DNA of 36,168 nt from contig JAGGZE010000065.1 of assembly GCA_021162205.1 (NCBI GenBank), positions 1 to 36,168 of the forward strand, written 5' to 3'. Made by a program: the position numbers and the translations under genes. The DNA comes from a bacterium (GTDB taxonomy: Bacteria; UBP14; UBA6098; B30-G16). Numbering within the stretch: the first letter of the stretch is position 1; each line of letters starts with the position of its first letter. The notes under the pieces were generated by a model, which worked only from the letters and a program-made list of their open reading frames with translations, was not told the origin of the DNA and made no database searches. Shown here one piece after another: positions 19,007 through 27,713 of the stretch.

Positions 19007-19053
19007 AAGAGTCGATTATGGAGTTCGCATAGTGAATGAAAATTCTCGATTAA

Positions 19054-19572
19054 CTACTCGGCATTCTCGATTATTTCGATGAATTCGTCGGGATTATTCG
19101 CAGCTGCGAGCTTTTCAGCGAACCCTCGCTCACCGAACAACCTTGCAATCTGCGAAAGCATCGTCATATATCGTTTATCCCTGTCGATTGGCGAGGCAAT
19201 TGCGAAAATTACGCGTATCGGTTTGAAATCGAACGATTCGAAATCGAGCGGTTTTGCGATTGTTGCGGCGGCGATTGTTATTTCCTTCACCGTTTCGCAC
19301 ATAGCATGCGGAATTGCGATTCCATGCCCGAGCCCTGTTGTCATATTTTTTTCCCGTGCGACAATATTTTTGAGCAATTCATCGATATCGCCGATATTTT
19401 TAGATTTTGCGAGAATTTTTGCCATTTTCGCTAAAATTTCCAATTTATCTTCGGCGACGAGCCCGATTTCGATTAGCTCTGGTCGCAGCATTTTGGATAA
19501 TTTCAATTCACTTGGCGCAGAATTTTTGCCGCTACGCCGTCTGCTAAAAGTTTTTGCTTTCGATTTAGCCAT
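19054..19572 (-). CDS. PTS EIIA / PtsN-like (EIIANtr) domain protein
   Basis: 'IVAREKNMTTGLGHGIAIPHAMCETVKEITIAAATIAKPLDFESFDFKPIRVIFAIASP' with the active-site GIAIPHA; SD GGAGAAAAAAT before the ATG; overlaps hemW by 70 nt. Confidence 0.88.
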   Translation of the reverse strand: MAKSKAKTFSRRRSGKNSAPSELKLSKMLRPELIEIGLVAEDKLEILAKMAKILAKSKNIGDIDELLKNIVAREKNMTTGLGHGIAIPHAMCETVKEITIAAATIAKPLDFESFDFKPIRVIFAIASPIDRDKRYMTMLSQIARLFGERGFAEKLAAANNPDEFIEIIENAE

Positions 19573-20705
19573 ATTTTTTCTCCATCGAATGTTAATATTT
19601 TGTGAACGAGCAATTCTTTCGCCGCTTCGATTATTTTTTCGGCATAATCGCCGAGCTTTTCGATATAAAAGCCCTCGTCGAGCCGAAGTCCGAGCATCAC
19701 GATTTCTGAAATTTCCTGAACGGGTGTCAGTTTCTCGATAAAATCTATCGGTAATTTCAAATCCGCAAGCATTTTTGCGAAATCATCGCCGAAAATTTTA
19801 TTATTTAGTGGAATATATTTCCTCGAAAAAGCGGATATATATCGCTCGACACTTTTCGTATTCGCCCATCGGTATTCGCCATCGAACGAGTGAGCCGATG
19901 GTCCCAAACCGAGATATTTTTGTCTATGCCAATATGCAAGATTGTGTTTGCAACGATGTTTCGCTTTCGCAAAGTTCGAGACCTCGTATTCGGCAAATCC
20001 TTGCGAATCGAGGTATTCTGCGATAGCATAATATTGCTCGCCGACCTCGTCGGTTGTCGGCAGAACGATGAGATGTTTTCGCACATCGTTTTCGAGCGGT
20101 GTATTCGGCTCGACTGTCAAAGAATACAGCGAAATGTGTTCTATTCCGAACGCAATCGTTCTTTCGAGTGTCGGCAGGAATGATTTCACATCGAAATTCG
20201 GCGAACCATATATGAAATCCAGCGAAATATTGCGAATGCCCGCCGCTCGTGCGGATTTTATTGCATCGAGCGCCTGCTCCGAATTGTGAATCCTCCCCAA
20301 AAATTTCAATTGCCTATCATCGAGCGATTGCACACCGATACTCATTCGATTCGCACTGAATTCGATATACCTGTCGACTTTTTGCCGACTTACCGATTCG
20401 GGATTCGCCTCGATTGTGAACTCATCGAACTTATCGATTCCGAAATTTTGCTGAATTGCCCGAACGATTTCTCCGATTAGAGCGGGTTCGAGTATCGATG
20501 GTGTTCCGCCACCGATATAAAGTGTATTTAGAGTATCGTTATCATAGAAATTATTTCGGTTTCGCAGAATTATTGCCATCATCTCGATTTCACGAAAAAG
20601 CGAATTCACGAATTCTTTTGCGATTCCGCTGTCATACCCGATGGAATAAAACGCACAGTATCGACATTTCCGCACGCAAAATGGAATGTGAATATAAATA
20701 TGCAT
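19503..20705 (-). CDS. hemW: Radical SAM HemW (coproporphyrinogen III oxidase-like)
   Basis: 'MHIYIHIPFCVRKCRYCAFYS' radical-SAM motif; 'LYIGGGTPSIL', 'RMSIGVQSLDDRQLKFLGRIHN', 'YEVSNFAK..HRCKHNLAYWH...GLGPSAHSF'. Confidence 0.95.
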   Translation of the reverse strand: MHIYIHIPFCVRKCRYCAFYSIGYDSGIAKEFVNSLFREIEMMAIILRNRNNFYDNDTLNTLYIGGGTPSILEPALIGEIVRAIQQNFGIDKFDEFTIEANPESVSRQKVDRYIEFSANRMSIGVQSLDDRQLKFLGRIHNSEQALDAIKSARAAGIRNISLDFIYGSPNFDVKSFLPTLERTIAFGIEHISLYSLTVEPNTPLENDVRKHLIVLPTTDEVGEQYYAIAEYLDSQGFAEYEVSNFAKAKHRCKHNLAYWHRQKYLGLGPSAHSFDGEYRWANTKSVERYISAFSRKYIPLNNKIFGDDFAKMLADLKLPIDFIEKLTPVQEISEIVMLGLRLDEGFYIEKLGDYAEKIIEAAKELLVHKILTFDGEKIWLNRKQKLLADGVAAKILRQVN

Positions 20706-20744
20706 AAAAATTTTACTGAATTATTTATTGGGAAAAATCTCTTT

Positions 20745-21085
20745 GAGCCATTCGGCTCTTTTTGGGGGCGACTTTTTTTCACAAGAGTGAAATTCATTGT
20801 CGCCCAGACATTTCAAAAGTTATTTATTATGCAGGCGTTCGCCTGTTTTTTTGAGCGTTGCTTCTTTCTAAATCCCGATGAAATCGAGGACTGACAACCG
20901 AGTTGTCATTTCTTGCAATGCCTGATTAATCAAATAACTTTTCTCCCCTCGACTTTGTCGGGGGATTCATTGTCGCCGAACCATTTTGATAAATGTTATT
21001 TATTCCGCTGGCGCAACAAGAATTGTCGATTCTATCAACAAGAAAAGTTGCGCAATAAAAACAGGCGATGCCTGCCCGAATGGGC
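20745..21085. repeat. Array 2 of small and nested hairpins
   Basis: GAGCC-ATTC-GGCTC (20745-20758); nested GGGCGAC..TTTCA/TGAAA..GTCGCCC (20766-20805); CAGGCG-TT-CGCCTG (20833-20846); nested GCGTTGC..TGACAAC/GTTGTCA..GCAATGC (20856-20921); bulged TCCCC-T-CGAC-TTT-GTCGGGGGA (20944-20965); nested GCGCAAC..AGAAT/ATTCT..GTTGCGC (21011-21053); CAGGC-GAT-GCCTG (21062-21074); GCCC-GAAT-GGGC (21074-21085). Confidence 0.85.
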
Positions 21086-21086
21086 G

Positions 21087-22094
21087 CTAAGTCCGTTTTC
21101 TATCAGAGAAAACCCAATAGAGCCACAGGAACAAAATCGCTAATCCGAGTGGGTAGTAAAATCTTTCATCGTATTGCGAGAACACTATGCTTTCGATTTC
21201 CTTTTTGCCCATTTTATCGATTTCCGAAATGATTTTGCGAATTTCCTCCTTTCCAGGTCTCGCAGGGAAATATTTGCCATCGGTTGCATCGGCGATTCTC
21301 GAAAGTGTTTGTTCATCGAGTTTAGAGGTTACAATCGCACCTGTTTGGTCTTTTTTATATCCCACAATATTATCGGCATTGTCCTTTACAGGAATCGGTG
21401 AGCCGGTCGGTGTTCCAATCCCGATAGTGAAAATTTTTATTCCGGTTTTTTTGGCATTCTGAGCAGCAGCAACAGGGTCACCCGATGCGGTCTGTTCGCC
21501 ATCGGTGATTAGAATTATTGCTTTGTATCGAGGTTGGTCATCTATAAAACCTGTCTGCGAAATTTTAATCGCTTTTGCGATATCGGTTCCAGGTTCGGAA
21601 ATTATCGATGGATTAGCCGATGCTAAAAACATTAGAAAGGCATCGTAGTCGGTAGTGAGCGGGCACATCAGAAATGCATCGCCCGAAAAAACTGTCAGAG
21701 CGATTCTGTCATCTGTTTGATGATTCACGAACGATTTTATCTCGCTCTTTGCGTTCGACAGTCTGTCGGGTTTCAAATCCTCGGCGAACATAGATTTCGA
21801 GACATCTAATGAAAACACGATATCGATTCCCTTTCGTTTGACTTTTTCGAGTTTTGTTCCGATCTGCGGTCTCATTGCAGCGAGAACAAGAAAGGAATAT
21901 CCCAAAATCAGGAAAAGTCTTCGCCATCTGCGTTTAGTGGGGTCGAGAAACAAAATTGCACTTCTAATTAAATTGCTGTCGCCAAGTTTATTCAGCGTCC
22001 GTTTTCGTATCGAATCGGCAAAAATATACAATAATATTAAAAGCGGAACACCGAGCCAAAGCACAGCTGCGTATGTATTTGCGAACTTAATCAT
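21087..22094 (-). CDS. von Willebrand factor A domain protein (BatA/BatB-like)
   Basis: 'GIDIVFSLDVSKSMFAEDLKPDRLSNAKSEIKSFV' MIDAS DxSxS motif; 'ILITDGEQTASGDP'; TM segments at both ends. Confidence 0.92.
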   Translation of the reverse strand: MIKFANTYAAVLWLGVPLLILLYIFADSIRKRTLNKLGDSNLIRSAILFLDPTKRRWRRLFLILGYSFLVLAAMRPQIGTKLEKVKRKGIDIVFSLDVSKSMFAEDLKPDRLSNAKSEIKSFVNHQTDDRIALTVFSGDAFLMCPLTTDYDAFLMFLASANPSIISEPGTDIAKAIKISQTGFIDDQPRYKAIILITDGEQTASGDPVAAAQNAKKTGIKIFTIGIGTPTGSPIPVKDNADNIVGYKKDQTGAIVTSKLDEQTLSRIADATDGKYFPARPGKEEIRKIISEIDKMGKKEIESIVFSQYDERFYYPLGLAILFLWLYWVFSDRKRT

Positions 22095-23326
22095 TTCGAA
22101 ACCTCGATTTCATCGACTATTTTCGATATATATTTTGGCAAAATCTCACCTATTTTTTTGGACACATCGAGAGCCCGTTTTTTAATTTGCTCATTATATA
22201 TTCTATCGCTGCAAAATTCAAGTATTTTATCGAAAATTTTATCATTTTCAATGCAGAATGCGACATTATTGTCATCGAGAAATTTGAAAAGAGCGAAATT
22301 ATTCTGTGTATGAATCCCGTGAATGACAGGCACACCGCAGGCGGTGGCCTCGAATGGATTATGTCCGCCATAATCTGCGAATGTCCCGCCGATAACCGCA
22401 ATATCTGCGATGCAATAGAACGATGAAAGTTCGCCCATCGTGTCTAAAAGATATACTCGAATATTTGATGAAATATTTTCACTCTGCGACCTGCGAGTAT
22501 ATTGTAATGATTTTTCTCGCAATAGTTTTGCCACTTCATCGAACCTATCGGGATGACGAGGCGCAATTATATTCAACGAATTCGGGAATTGTTCGATGAT
22601 TTTTTCTATCACATCGACCGACAATTTTTCCTCCGATGGACGAACACTTCCCCAGATTATTATGAATGACCCTTCGGGTCTTTTTAGCCCTGTCTCACCC
22701 AAATCCGAGTTATTAGATGCCAATTTCAAATCGCCTAAAATTTCGATTTTTTTATCGACCGCACCCGCGAGTGCAAAATTCTTTGCATCGGCACTGTTGC
22801 GAGCGAAAATTTTATCTATTCGTCTCATCAATGGCTCGAAATAAAATGGTAAAATTTTCGACCATTTAACCGAACGGTCGGATAATCTTGCACTTGCTAC
22901 AACTACTTTTACACTGTTCCGTCTTGCTGAATCGAGCATACCGAACCACAAATCCGATTCGAGAACGATTAAAATTCTTGGAGTAATGTGTTTGAACAAG
23001 CGATATAAAATCGGCGGGAAATCGATTGGTTGAAGATATACCGAGCAATTCGGCAATTCGTATTTTCTCAATCGTTCGTATCCTGCGAGTGTTGTAGCTG
23101 TTAGAATAATTGGGAATTTCATTTTCGCGAGTTCCTGTGCTAATGCCGATGCCTGTGCGGTTTCGCCCATCGACGATGCGTGTATCCAAATCGCATTTTG
23201 CGGAGCATTGTGCCAGACTCCGATTCGATCGCCCAATTTTTCACCTCGCAAAAGTCCGTAGATAAGTGCGGGAAACCACAAAATCACAATCAGCACAAGC
23301 CATAACAATGAATATATGAAAATCAT
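22091..23326 (-). CDS. waaA: 3-deoxy-D-manno-octulosonic acid transferase (KdtA/WaaA)
   Basis: 'IWIHASSMGETAQASALAQELAK', 'LVLESDLWFGML', 'ARLSDRS', 'VIGGTFADYGGHNPFEATACGVPVIHG'. Confidence 0.95.
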   Translation of the reverse strand: MIFIYSLLWLVLIVILWFPALIYGLLRGEKLGDRIGVWHNAPQNAIWIHASSMGETAQASALAQELAKMKFPIILTATTLAGYERLRKYELPNCSVYLQPIDFPPILYRLFKHITPRILIVLESDLWFGMLDSARRNSVKVVVASARLSDRSVKWSKILPFYFEPLMRRIDKIFARNSADAKNFALAGAVDKKIEILGDLKLASNNSDLGETGLKRPEGSFIIIWGSVRPSEEKLSVDVIEKIIEQFPNSLNIIAPRHPDRFDEVAKLLREKSLQYTRRSQSENISSNIRVYLLDTMGELSSFYCIADIAVIGGTFADYGGHNPFEATACGVPVIHGIHTQNNFALFKFLDDNNVAFCIENDKIFDKILEFCSDRIYNEQIKKRALDVSKKIGEILPKYISKIVDEIEVSK

Positions 23327-23483
23327 TATTTCGTCTCCAGTTCACTCGATTTTTCATTACTGCAATGGAATAAGTTATATTGTAAAATTCAAAATAACAA
23401 ATGGCAAATATTTAAATTTTATCCTCATCAAATTGTAATGAAACCGGAAATTTGTATGAAAATTACGCAGGGCATCACATACA

Positions 23484-23538
23484 GTTGCCGATGAATAATA
23501 TCTCGATGTCATCGAGTTCCAGGAATAAATTTTGCAAC
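23484..23538. repeat. Isolated nested hairpin element
   Basis: GTTGC (23484-23488) ... CTCGAT-GTC-ATCGAG (23502-23516) TTCC ... GCAAC (23534-23538). Confidence 0.6.
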
Positions 23539-23639
23539 CTGTATATTATACATTAAATTGAACATCAAAAAAATAATTTTCCTTGACTAATTCGGTGTTA
23601 TGGTTAGTTTGTTTGCAATATTTCAATGGAGGATTATAT

Positions 23640-23990
23640 ATGATTTTAACAATATTATTGGTGCTTTTGGTTTTGAATGCGATAATTTTAATTGTTTCTA
23701 TTATGCTTCAACCGCGCAGTCAGGGAGGAGTTGGAGCAGCATTCGGTGTCGGTGTCGCCGATAATATATTCGGTGGCAAAGGTGGAATGGAATTTCTCAC
23801 AAAACTAACCGCTGTGCTATCGGGTGTGTTTGTTGTTCTAATAACGGTAATCAATATTTATCTTGCTATGCCGTCATCGCATAGAAATCTTATGAAGCGG
23901 GAAGGAAGTTCGACCGCAACGCAGCAAATTCCAGCAGAACAGGGACAGAATGGTCAAACTCAGCCGCAGGGACAACCTCGGGGGCAATAA
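23640..23990 (+). CDS. secG: Preprotein translocase subunit SecG
   Basis: SD GGAGG before ATG 23640; 'VSIMLQPRSQGGVGAAFGVGVADNIFGGKGGMEFLTKLTAVLSGVFVV'. Confidence 0.93.
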   Translation: MILTILLVLLVLNAIILIVSIMLQPRSQGGVGAAFGVGVADNIFGGKGGMEFLTKLTAVLSGVFVVLITVINIYLAMPSSHRNLMKREGSSTATQQIPAEQGQNGQTQPQGQPRGQ

Positions 23991-24041
23991 ATTCGGCGAT
24001 TATTTTAAATAGGTTCTAATTAGTTTTTTGGAACAGAATAG

Positions 24042-25253
24042 ATGAAAAAGTTATTAAAAAATTATTTTGAAGGTTTTATGACAAGCAGGATTTTGTCTGA
24101 AAAAGAATGGGAGCAAAAAGAAAGTCTTTGGTTGGTGCCTTATGCTGTTCATAGTGTCGAGTCACGCGGAAGGCATTATCCCGAACCCAAACATCTTTAT
24201 CGTCCACCATTCGAGCGGGACAGAGAACGAATCATTCATTCATCTGCCTTTCGACGACTCCAATATAAAACACAAGTTTTTGTAAATCACGAGGGAGATT
24301 ATTACCGCACCAGAATGACTCATACACTCGAAGTAGCTACTGTTAGCCGAGCGATTGCTCGTGTTCTTTCACTCAATGTGGATTTAGTCGAGGCAATCGG
24401 GTTGGCTCACGACCTCGGACACACTCCATTCGGGCATACAGGCGAACAGGTGCTTAACGAATTAACTCAGGATATCGGTGGGTTCGAACATAATCGACAA
24501 TCGCTCAGAGTGGTCGAATACCTCGAGATAAAATATCCCGATTTCCCTGGATTGAACTTAACAAGCGAAACACGAGAAGGGATAATAAAACATTCCACAA
24601 GATACGACCAGCCGGGCGAGAAAAGTTTATTCACTGCCAAACAAGTTCTTCCAGCACTCGAAGCACAAATCGTAAATGTTGCCGACGAACTCGCTTATAC
24701 GACTCACGATATCGATGATGGTTTGAACTCGAAAGTTATTACAAATGAGGAATTAGAGAAAGGTTTCCCGCTTTGGGAGGATATATCGAAAGATGCAAAA
24801 AAACAGCATCCCGAGGTGAACGATGAAATGTTGCGTTCGATATGTGTGAAAACACTTATAAATGTTTTGGTTACCGATGTTTTAGATGAATCGCAGAAAC
24901 GGTTAAATACTATCGACCCTAAAAATCTCGCCGATGTTGAAAAATCTCCGTATCCATTAATCGGGTTTTCAGCCACGATGGAGGACCAACTTCAATATGC
25001 AGGAAAGTTTTTGTATGAGAATATGTATCGACATTACAAGGTTCTCAGGATGGCTACCAAAGCGCGGCTCATTATCGAGTCGCTTTTCAAAGCATATATG
25101 AACGAGCCTCGTCAATTGCCTAAAACATCGAGAATGCGGCTCGAGGAAGATGGTATACAACAGGTTGTAACCGATTATATAGCGGGAATGACCGATAGAT
25201 ATGCGATGTTCGAGTATAAGAAACTTTTCGACCCATATGAAAAGTTATTATAA
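24042..25253 (+). CDS. dgt: dGTPase family protein (deoxyguanosinetriphosphate triphosphohydrolase-like, HD domain)
   Basis: 'RIIHSSAFRRLQYKTQVFVNHEGDYYRTRMTHTLEVATVSRAIA...AIGLAHDLGHTPFGHTGE' HD motif; 'EHNRQSLRVVEYLE'. Confidence 0.95.
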   Translation: MKKLLKNYFEGFMTSRILSEKEWEQKESLWLVPYAVHSVESRGRHYPEPKHLYRPPFERDRERIIHSSAFRRLQYKTQVFVNHEGDYYRTRMTHTLEVATVSRAIARVLSLNVDLVEAIGLAHDLGHTPFGHTGEQVLNELTQDIGGFEHNRQSLRVVEYLEIKYPDFPGLNLTSETREGIIKHSTRYDQPGEKSLFTAKQVLPALEAQIVNVADELAYTTHDIDDGLNSKVITNEELEKGFPLWEDISKDAKKQHPEVNDEMLRSICVKTLINVLVTDVLDESQKRLNTIDPKNLADVEKSPYPLIGFSATMEDQLQYAGKFLYENMYRHYKVLRMATKARLIIESLFKAYMNEPRQLPKTSRMRLEEDGIQQVVTDYIAGMTDRYAMFEYKKLFDPYEKLL

Positions 25254-25308
25254 TAGTCTAAGTAGACGAAGCGCTTTTTGATATTTGAATTTTGTTTCAG
25301 GAGGTTTT

Positions 25309-26037
25309 ATGACGAAGAAAATAGACAGACACGATTTAAAAAAAGATGAATTTGCAACCGATGTTGCAAAAATATATGGATATGCCAGTGATAATCCGAC
25401 AAGGATTTTAGTGTGGGTCATTATAGTGCTTGTAGTTGCTGGGGGAGCAATCGGTTATTACAGTTATAACAAAAAGAATAAAAAAGATGCGAAATACAAG
25501 CTTTCTCTCGTATATACGATGATGGATGCCGGACAGTATAATGAAGCGTTAGATACTGTCAAAGTGATTATGGGGAAATATAATGGCACCCAAGCCGGTG
25601 ATATTGCTAAATATTTATTCGCTCATTTGAATTATGCTTTTGGTTATCTCGATTCCTCTATAACTGCGTATGAAGATTATCTTGCTATCGAGCATCCCGA
25701 CAGCGACCTTGCTCCTGCTGCTTTGATGGGAATAGCTACCTGTTATGAAGACAAAAGTAGATATACCGATGCTATAAAGTATTATACGCAGATACTCGAT
25801 AAATACCCGAATTTTTTCCATAACGATGAAGTAATGCTCAGTATCGGGCGATGTTACGATGTCTCTGGAGATTTTGCCAATGCGATTAATTATTATCAAG
25901 ATTTTCTTGCGAAATTTCCTGAAAGTCCTTTTCAGCAAAGAGCGATAGTGCTTTTGTCTCGAGCAAAAGCTCGAGCGTATGCCTCGATATCGCCACAGAT
26001 ACCGACTAATATTAAGCCCCAAAAAAGTGAGGGTTAA
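25309..26037 (+). CDS. Membrane-anchored TPR protein (YfgM/BamD-like)
   Basis: SD CAGGAGG before ATG 25309; one N-terminal TM; TPR repeats 'AALMGIATCYEDKSRYTDAIKYYTQILDKYPNF'. Confidence 0.85.
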   Translation: MTKKIDRHDLKKDEFATDVAKIYGYASDNPTRILVWVIIVLVVAGGAIGYYSYNKKNKKDAKYKLSLVYTMMDAGQYNEALDTVKVIMGKYNGTQAGDIAKYLFAHLNYAFGYLDSSITAYEDYLAIEHPDSDLAPAALMGIATCYEDKSRYTDAIKYYTQILDKYPNFFHNDEVMLSIGRCYDVSGDFANAINYYQDFLAKFPESPFQQRAIVLLSRAKARAYASISPQIPTNIKPQKSEG

Positions 26038-26040
26038 GCG

Positions 26041-26439
26041 ATGAGAACAAAGGATACATTAGGTTTCTTAAAAGATTTTGTATCATCGGGAAGAAGCAAA
26101 AAAGTATCCACAGACGATGTAATTTCCTCCGATGATGTCGAAGAGGGGAAAGCAATGGCAATTTTCGCTTATTTGCCTATTCTTTGTTTCGTTCCTTTTA
26201 TTCAAGGGAAAAAGACCAATCGTTTCGCTTACGAACACGGAAAACAAGGGGTTTTATTATTTCTATTCGAGGTAATCGCTTTGTTGGGAGCGTTATTCTG
26301 GAAAGCGGCACTTTTTCTCGCTTCTGTCGCTGCATTGGTGGGTATTATTTATGTTATTCAAGGTAGAAAATGGCAGGTTCCGATTATCGGTGGATTAGCC
26401 GATAGACTCGAATCTAACAATGGGCAAGAGGAAGAGTAG
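26041..26439 (+). CDS. Small membrane protein, DUF4870-like
   Basis: 'AIFAYLPILCFVPFIQGKKTNRFAYEHGKQGVLLFLFEVIALLG' with TM helices. Confidence 0.7.
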   Translation: MRTKDTLGFLKDFVSSGRSKKVSTDDVISSDDVEEGKAMAIFAYLPILCFVPFIQGKKTNRFAYEHGKQGVLLFLFEVIALLGALFWKAALFLASVAALVGIIYVIQGRKWQVPIIGGLADRLESNNGQEEE

Positions 26440-26539
26440 AAAATTTGGGATATGGAACTTATTATCCGAATTTTTCAGCAATCTCGATATTTAATGAAGT
26501 TCATAAAAATAAATAATATTTTAAGAGACTGGAGGAAAA

Positions 26540-27652
26540 ATGGCAAAGCGCACAAGCAAAAAGGTTAACGAGGAGAAAGTAATCGGTTTCCTCAAAAGAT
26601 TGACGGATGCTTTCGGACCATCCTCATTCGAGGGAGATGTGCGAAAGGTATTCAGAGATGAAATTAAGGGTTATGCCGACAAGGTTTGGACAGCGGGACT
26701 CGGCAGCATTATCGCCAGCAAAAAAGGAACATCGAATTCGCCTAAAATTATGATTGCTGGACATATGGATGAAGTCGGATTTATAGTGAGGGGAATAAAT
26801 TCTAAGGGTTATATTAAGTTTAGCCCGGTCGGTGGATGGTGGGGACATGTTGTTCTGGGTCAAAAAGTTTTAATTCGCACTCGTTCGGGCAAAGAAATTG
26901 TCGGGCTGGTTGGAGCGAAAGCTCCGCATGTTCTTACTGCCGATGAGCGCAAAAAAGTGATGGATGTCGATAAAATGTTTATAGATGTCGGCAGCCACGA
27001 TGACTATAATGCTCCCAAAGAATTGGGAATAAAACCGGGTGACCCTATAATGCCTATTTCTGATTTTCACAAAATGGGCGATGGCAAAATGCTTATGGCA
27101 AAAGCTTGGGACAACCGAATCGGTGTGGCTACTGCAATCGAGGTAGTGAGAGAATTGAAAGCCATAGCTCATCCCAATACAGTTTTTGGAGTCGGCACAG
27201 TCGAGGAGGAAGTCGGTTTGAGAGGTGCAGGCACAAGTGCTTACGAAATCGCTCCCGATATCGGTTTCGCTGTCGATGTTACAATTGCTGCCGATACACC
27301 GGGTTCCGATGATTCAGATTTCGCCGAGCATTGCGGAAAGGGTCCATCGATTTCGATTATGGATGGCAGTCTATTGCCGAACACGGTTCTCAGAGATTTC
27401 GTAGTCGAAACTGCTGAAAAGGAAAACATTCCATATCAATTTGGCGCTCTTACGAAAGGCGGCACCGATGGTGGTAGAATCGCTATGACAAGAAGCGGAG
27501 TCCCAACATTGACGCTTTCTATCGCAACACGATATATTCATTCGCACAATGGTATTCTTCATATCGACGATTATTTGAATCTTGTGAAACTTCTCGTAGC
27601 TGTGATAAAAAAATTGGACTCGAGAATGCTGAAAAAAATTCGTTCTATGTAA
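26540..27652 (+). CDS. M42 family metallopeptidase (aminopeptidase/endoglucanase-like)
   Basis: 'IMIAGHMDEVGFIVRGINSKGYIKFSPVGGW', 'AWDNRIGVATAIEVVRE', 'GVGTVEEEVGLRGAGTSAYEI', 'GGTDGGRIAMTRSGVPTLTLSIATRYIHSHNGILHIDD'. Confidence 0.95.
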   Translation: MAKRTSKKVNEEKVIGFLKRLTDAFGPSSFEGDVRKVFRDEIKGYADKVWTAGLGSIIASKKGTSNSPKIMIAGHMDEVGFIVRGINSKGYIKFSPVGGWWGHVVLGQKVLIRTRSGKEIVGLVGAKAPHVLTADERKKVMDVDKMFIDVGSHDDYNAPKELGIKPGDPIMPISDFHKMGDGKMLMAKAWDNRIGVATAIEVVRELKAIAHPNTVFGVGTVEEEVGLRGAGTSAYEIAPDIGFAVDVTIAADTPGSDDSDFAEHCGKGPSISIMDGSLLPNTVLRDFVVETAEKENIPYQFGALTKGGTDGGRIAMTRSGVPTLTLSIATRYIHSHNGILHIDDYLNLVKLLVAVIKKLDSRMLKKIRSM

Positions 27653-27713
27653 TTCTTGACAAAGTTGAAGTGCAAATATAAATATTTAAAAATAATTCAA
27701 AAAGGAGGGTGTT

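Noticed and set aside
19079-19741. 220-aa + strand ORF opposite ptsN/hemW
   Set aside because: The minus-strand genes have clear motifs (GIAIPHA; hemW C-terminal region); the + ORF is low-complexity Ser/Ile/Phe.
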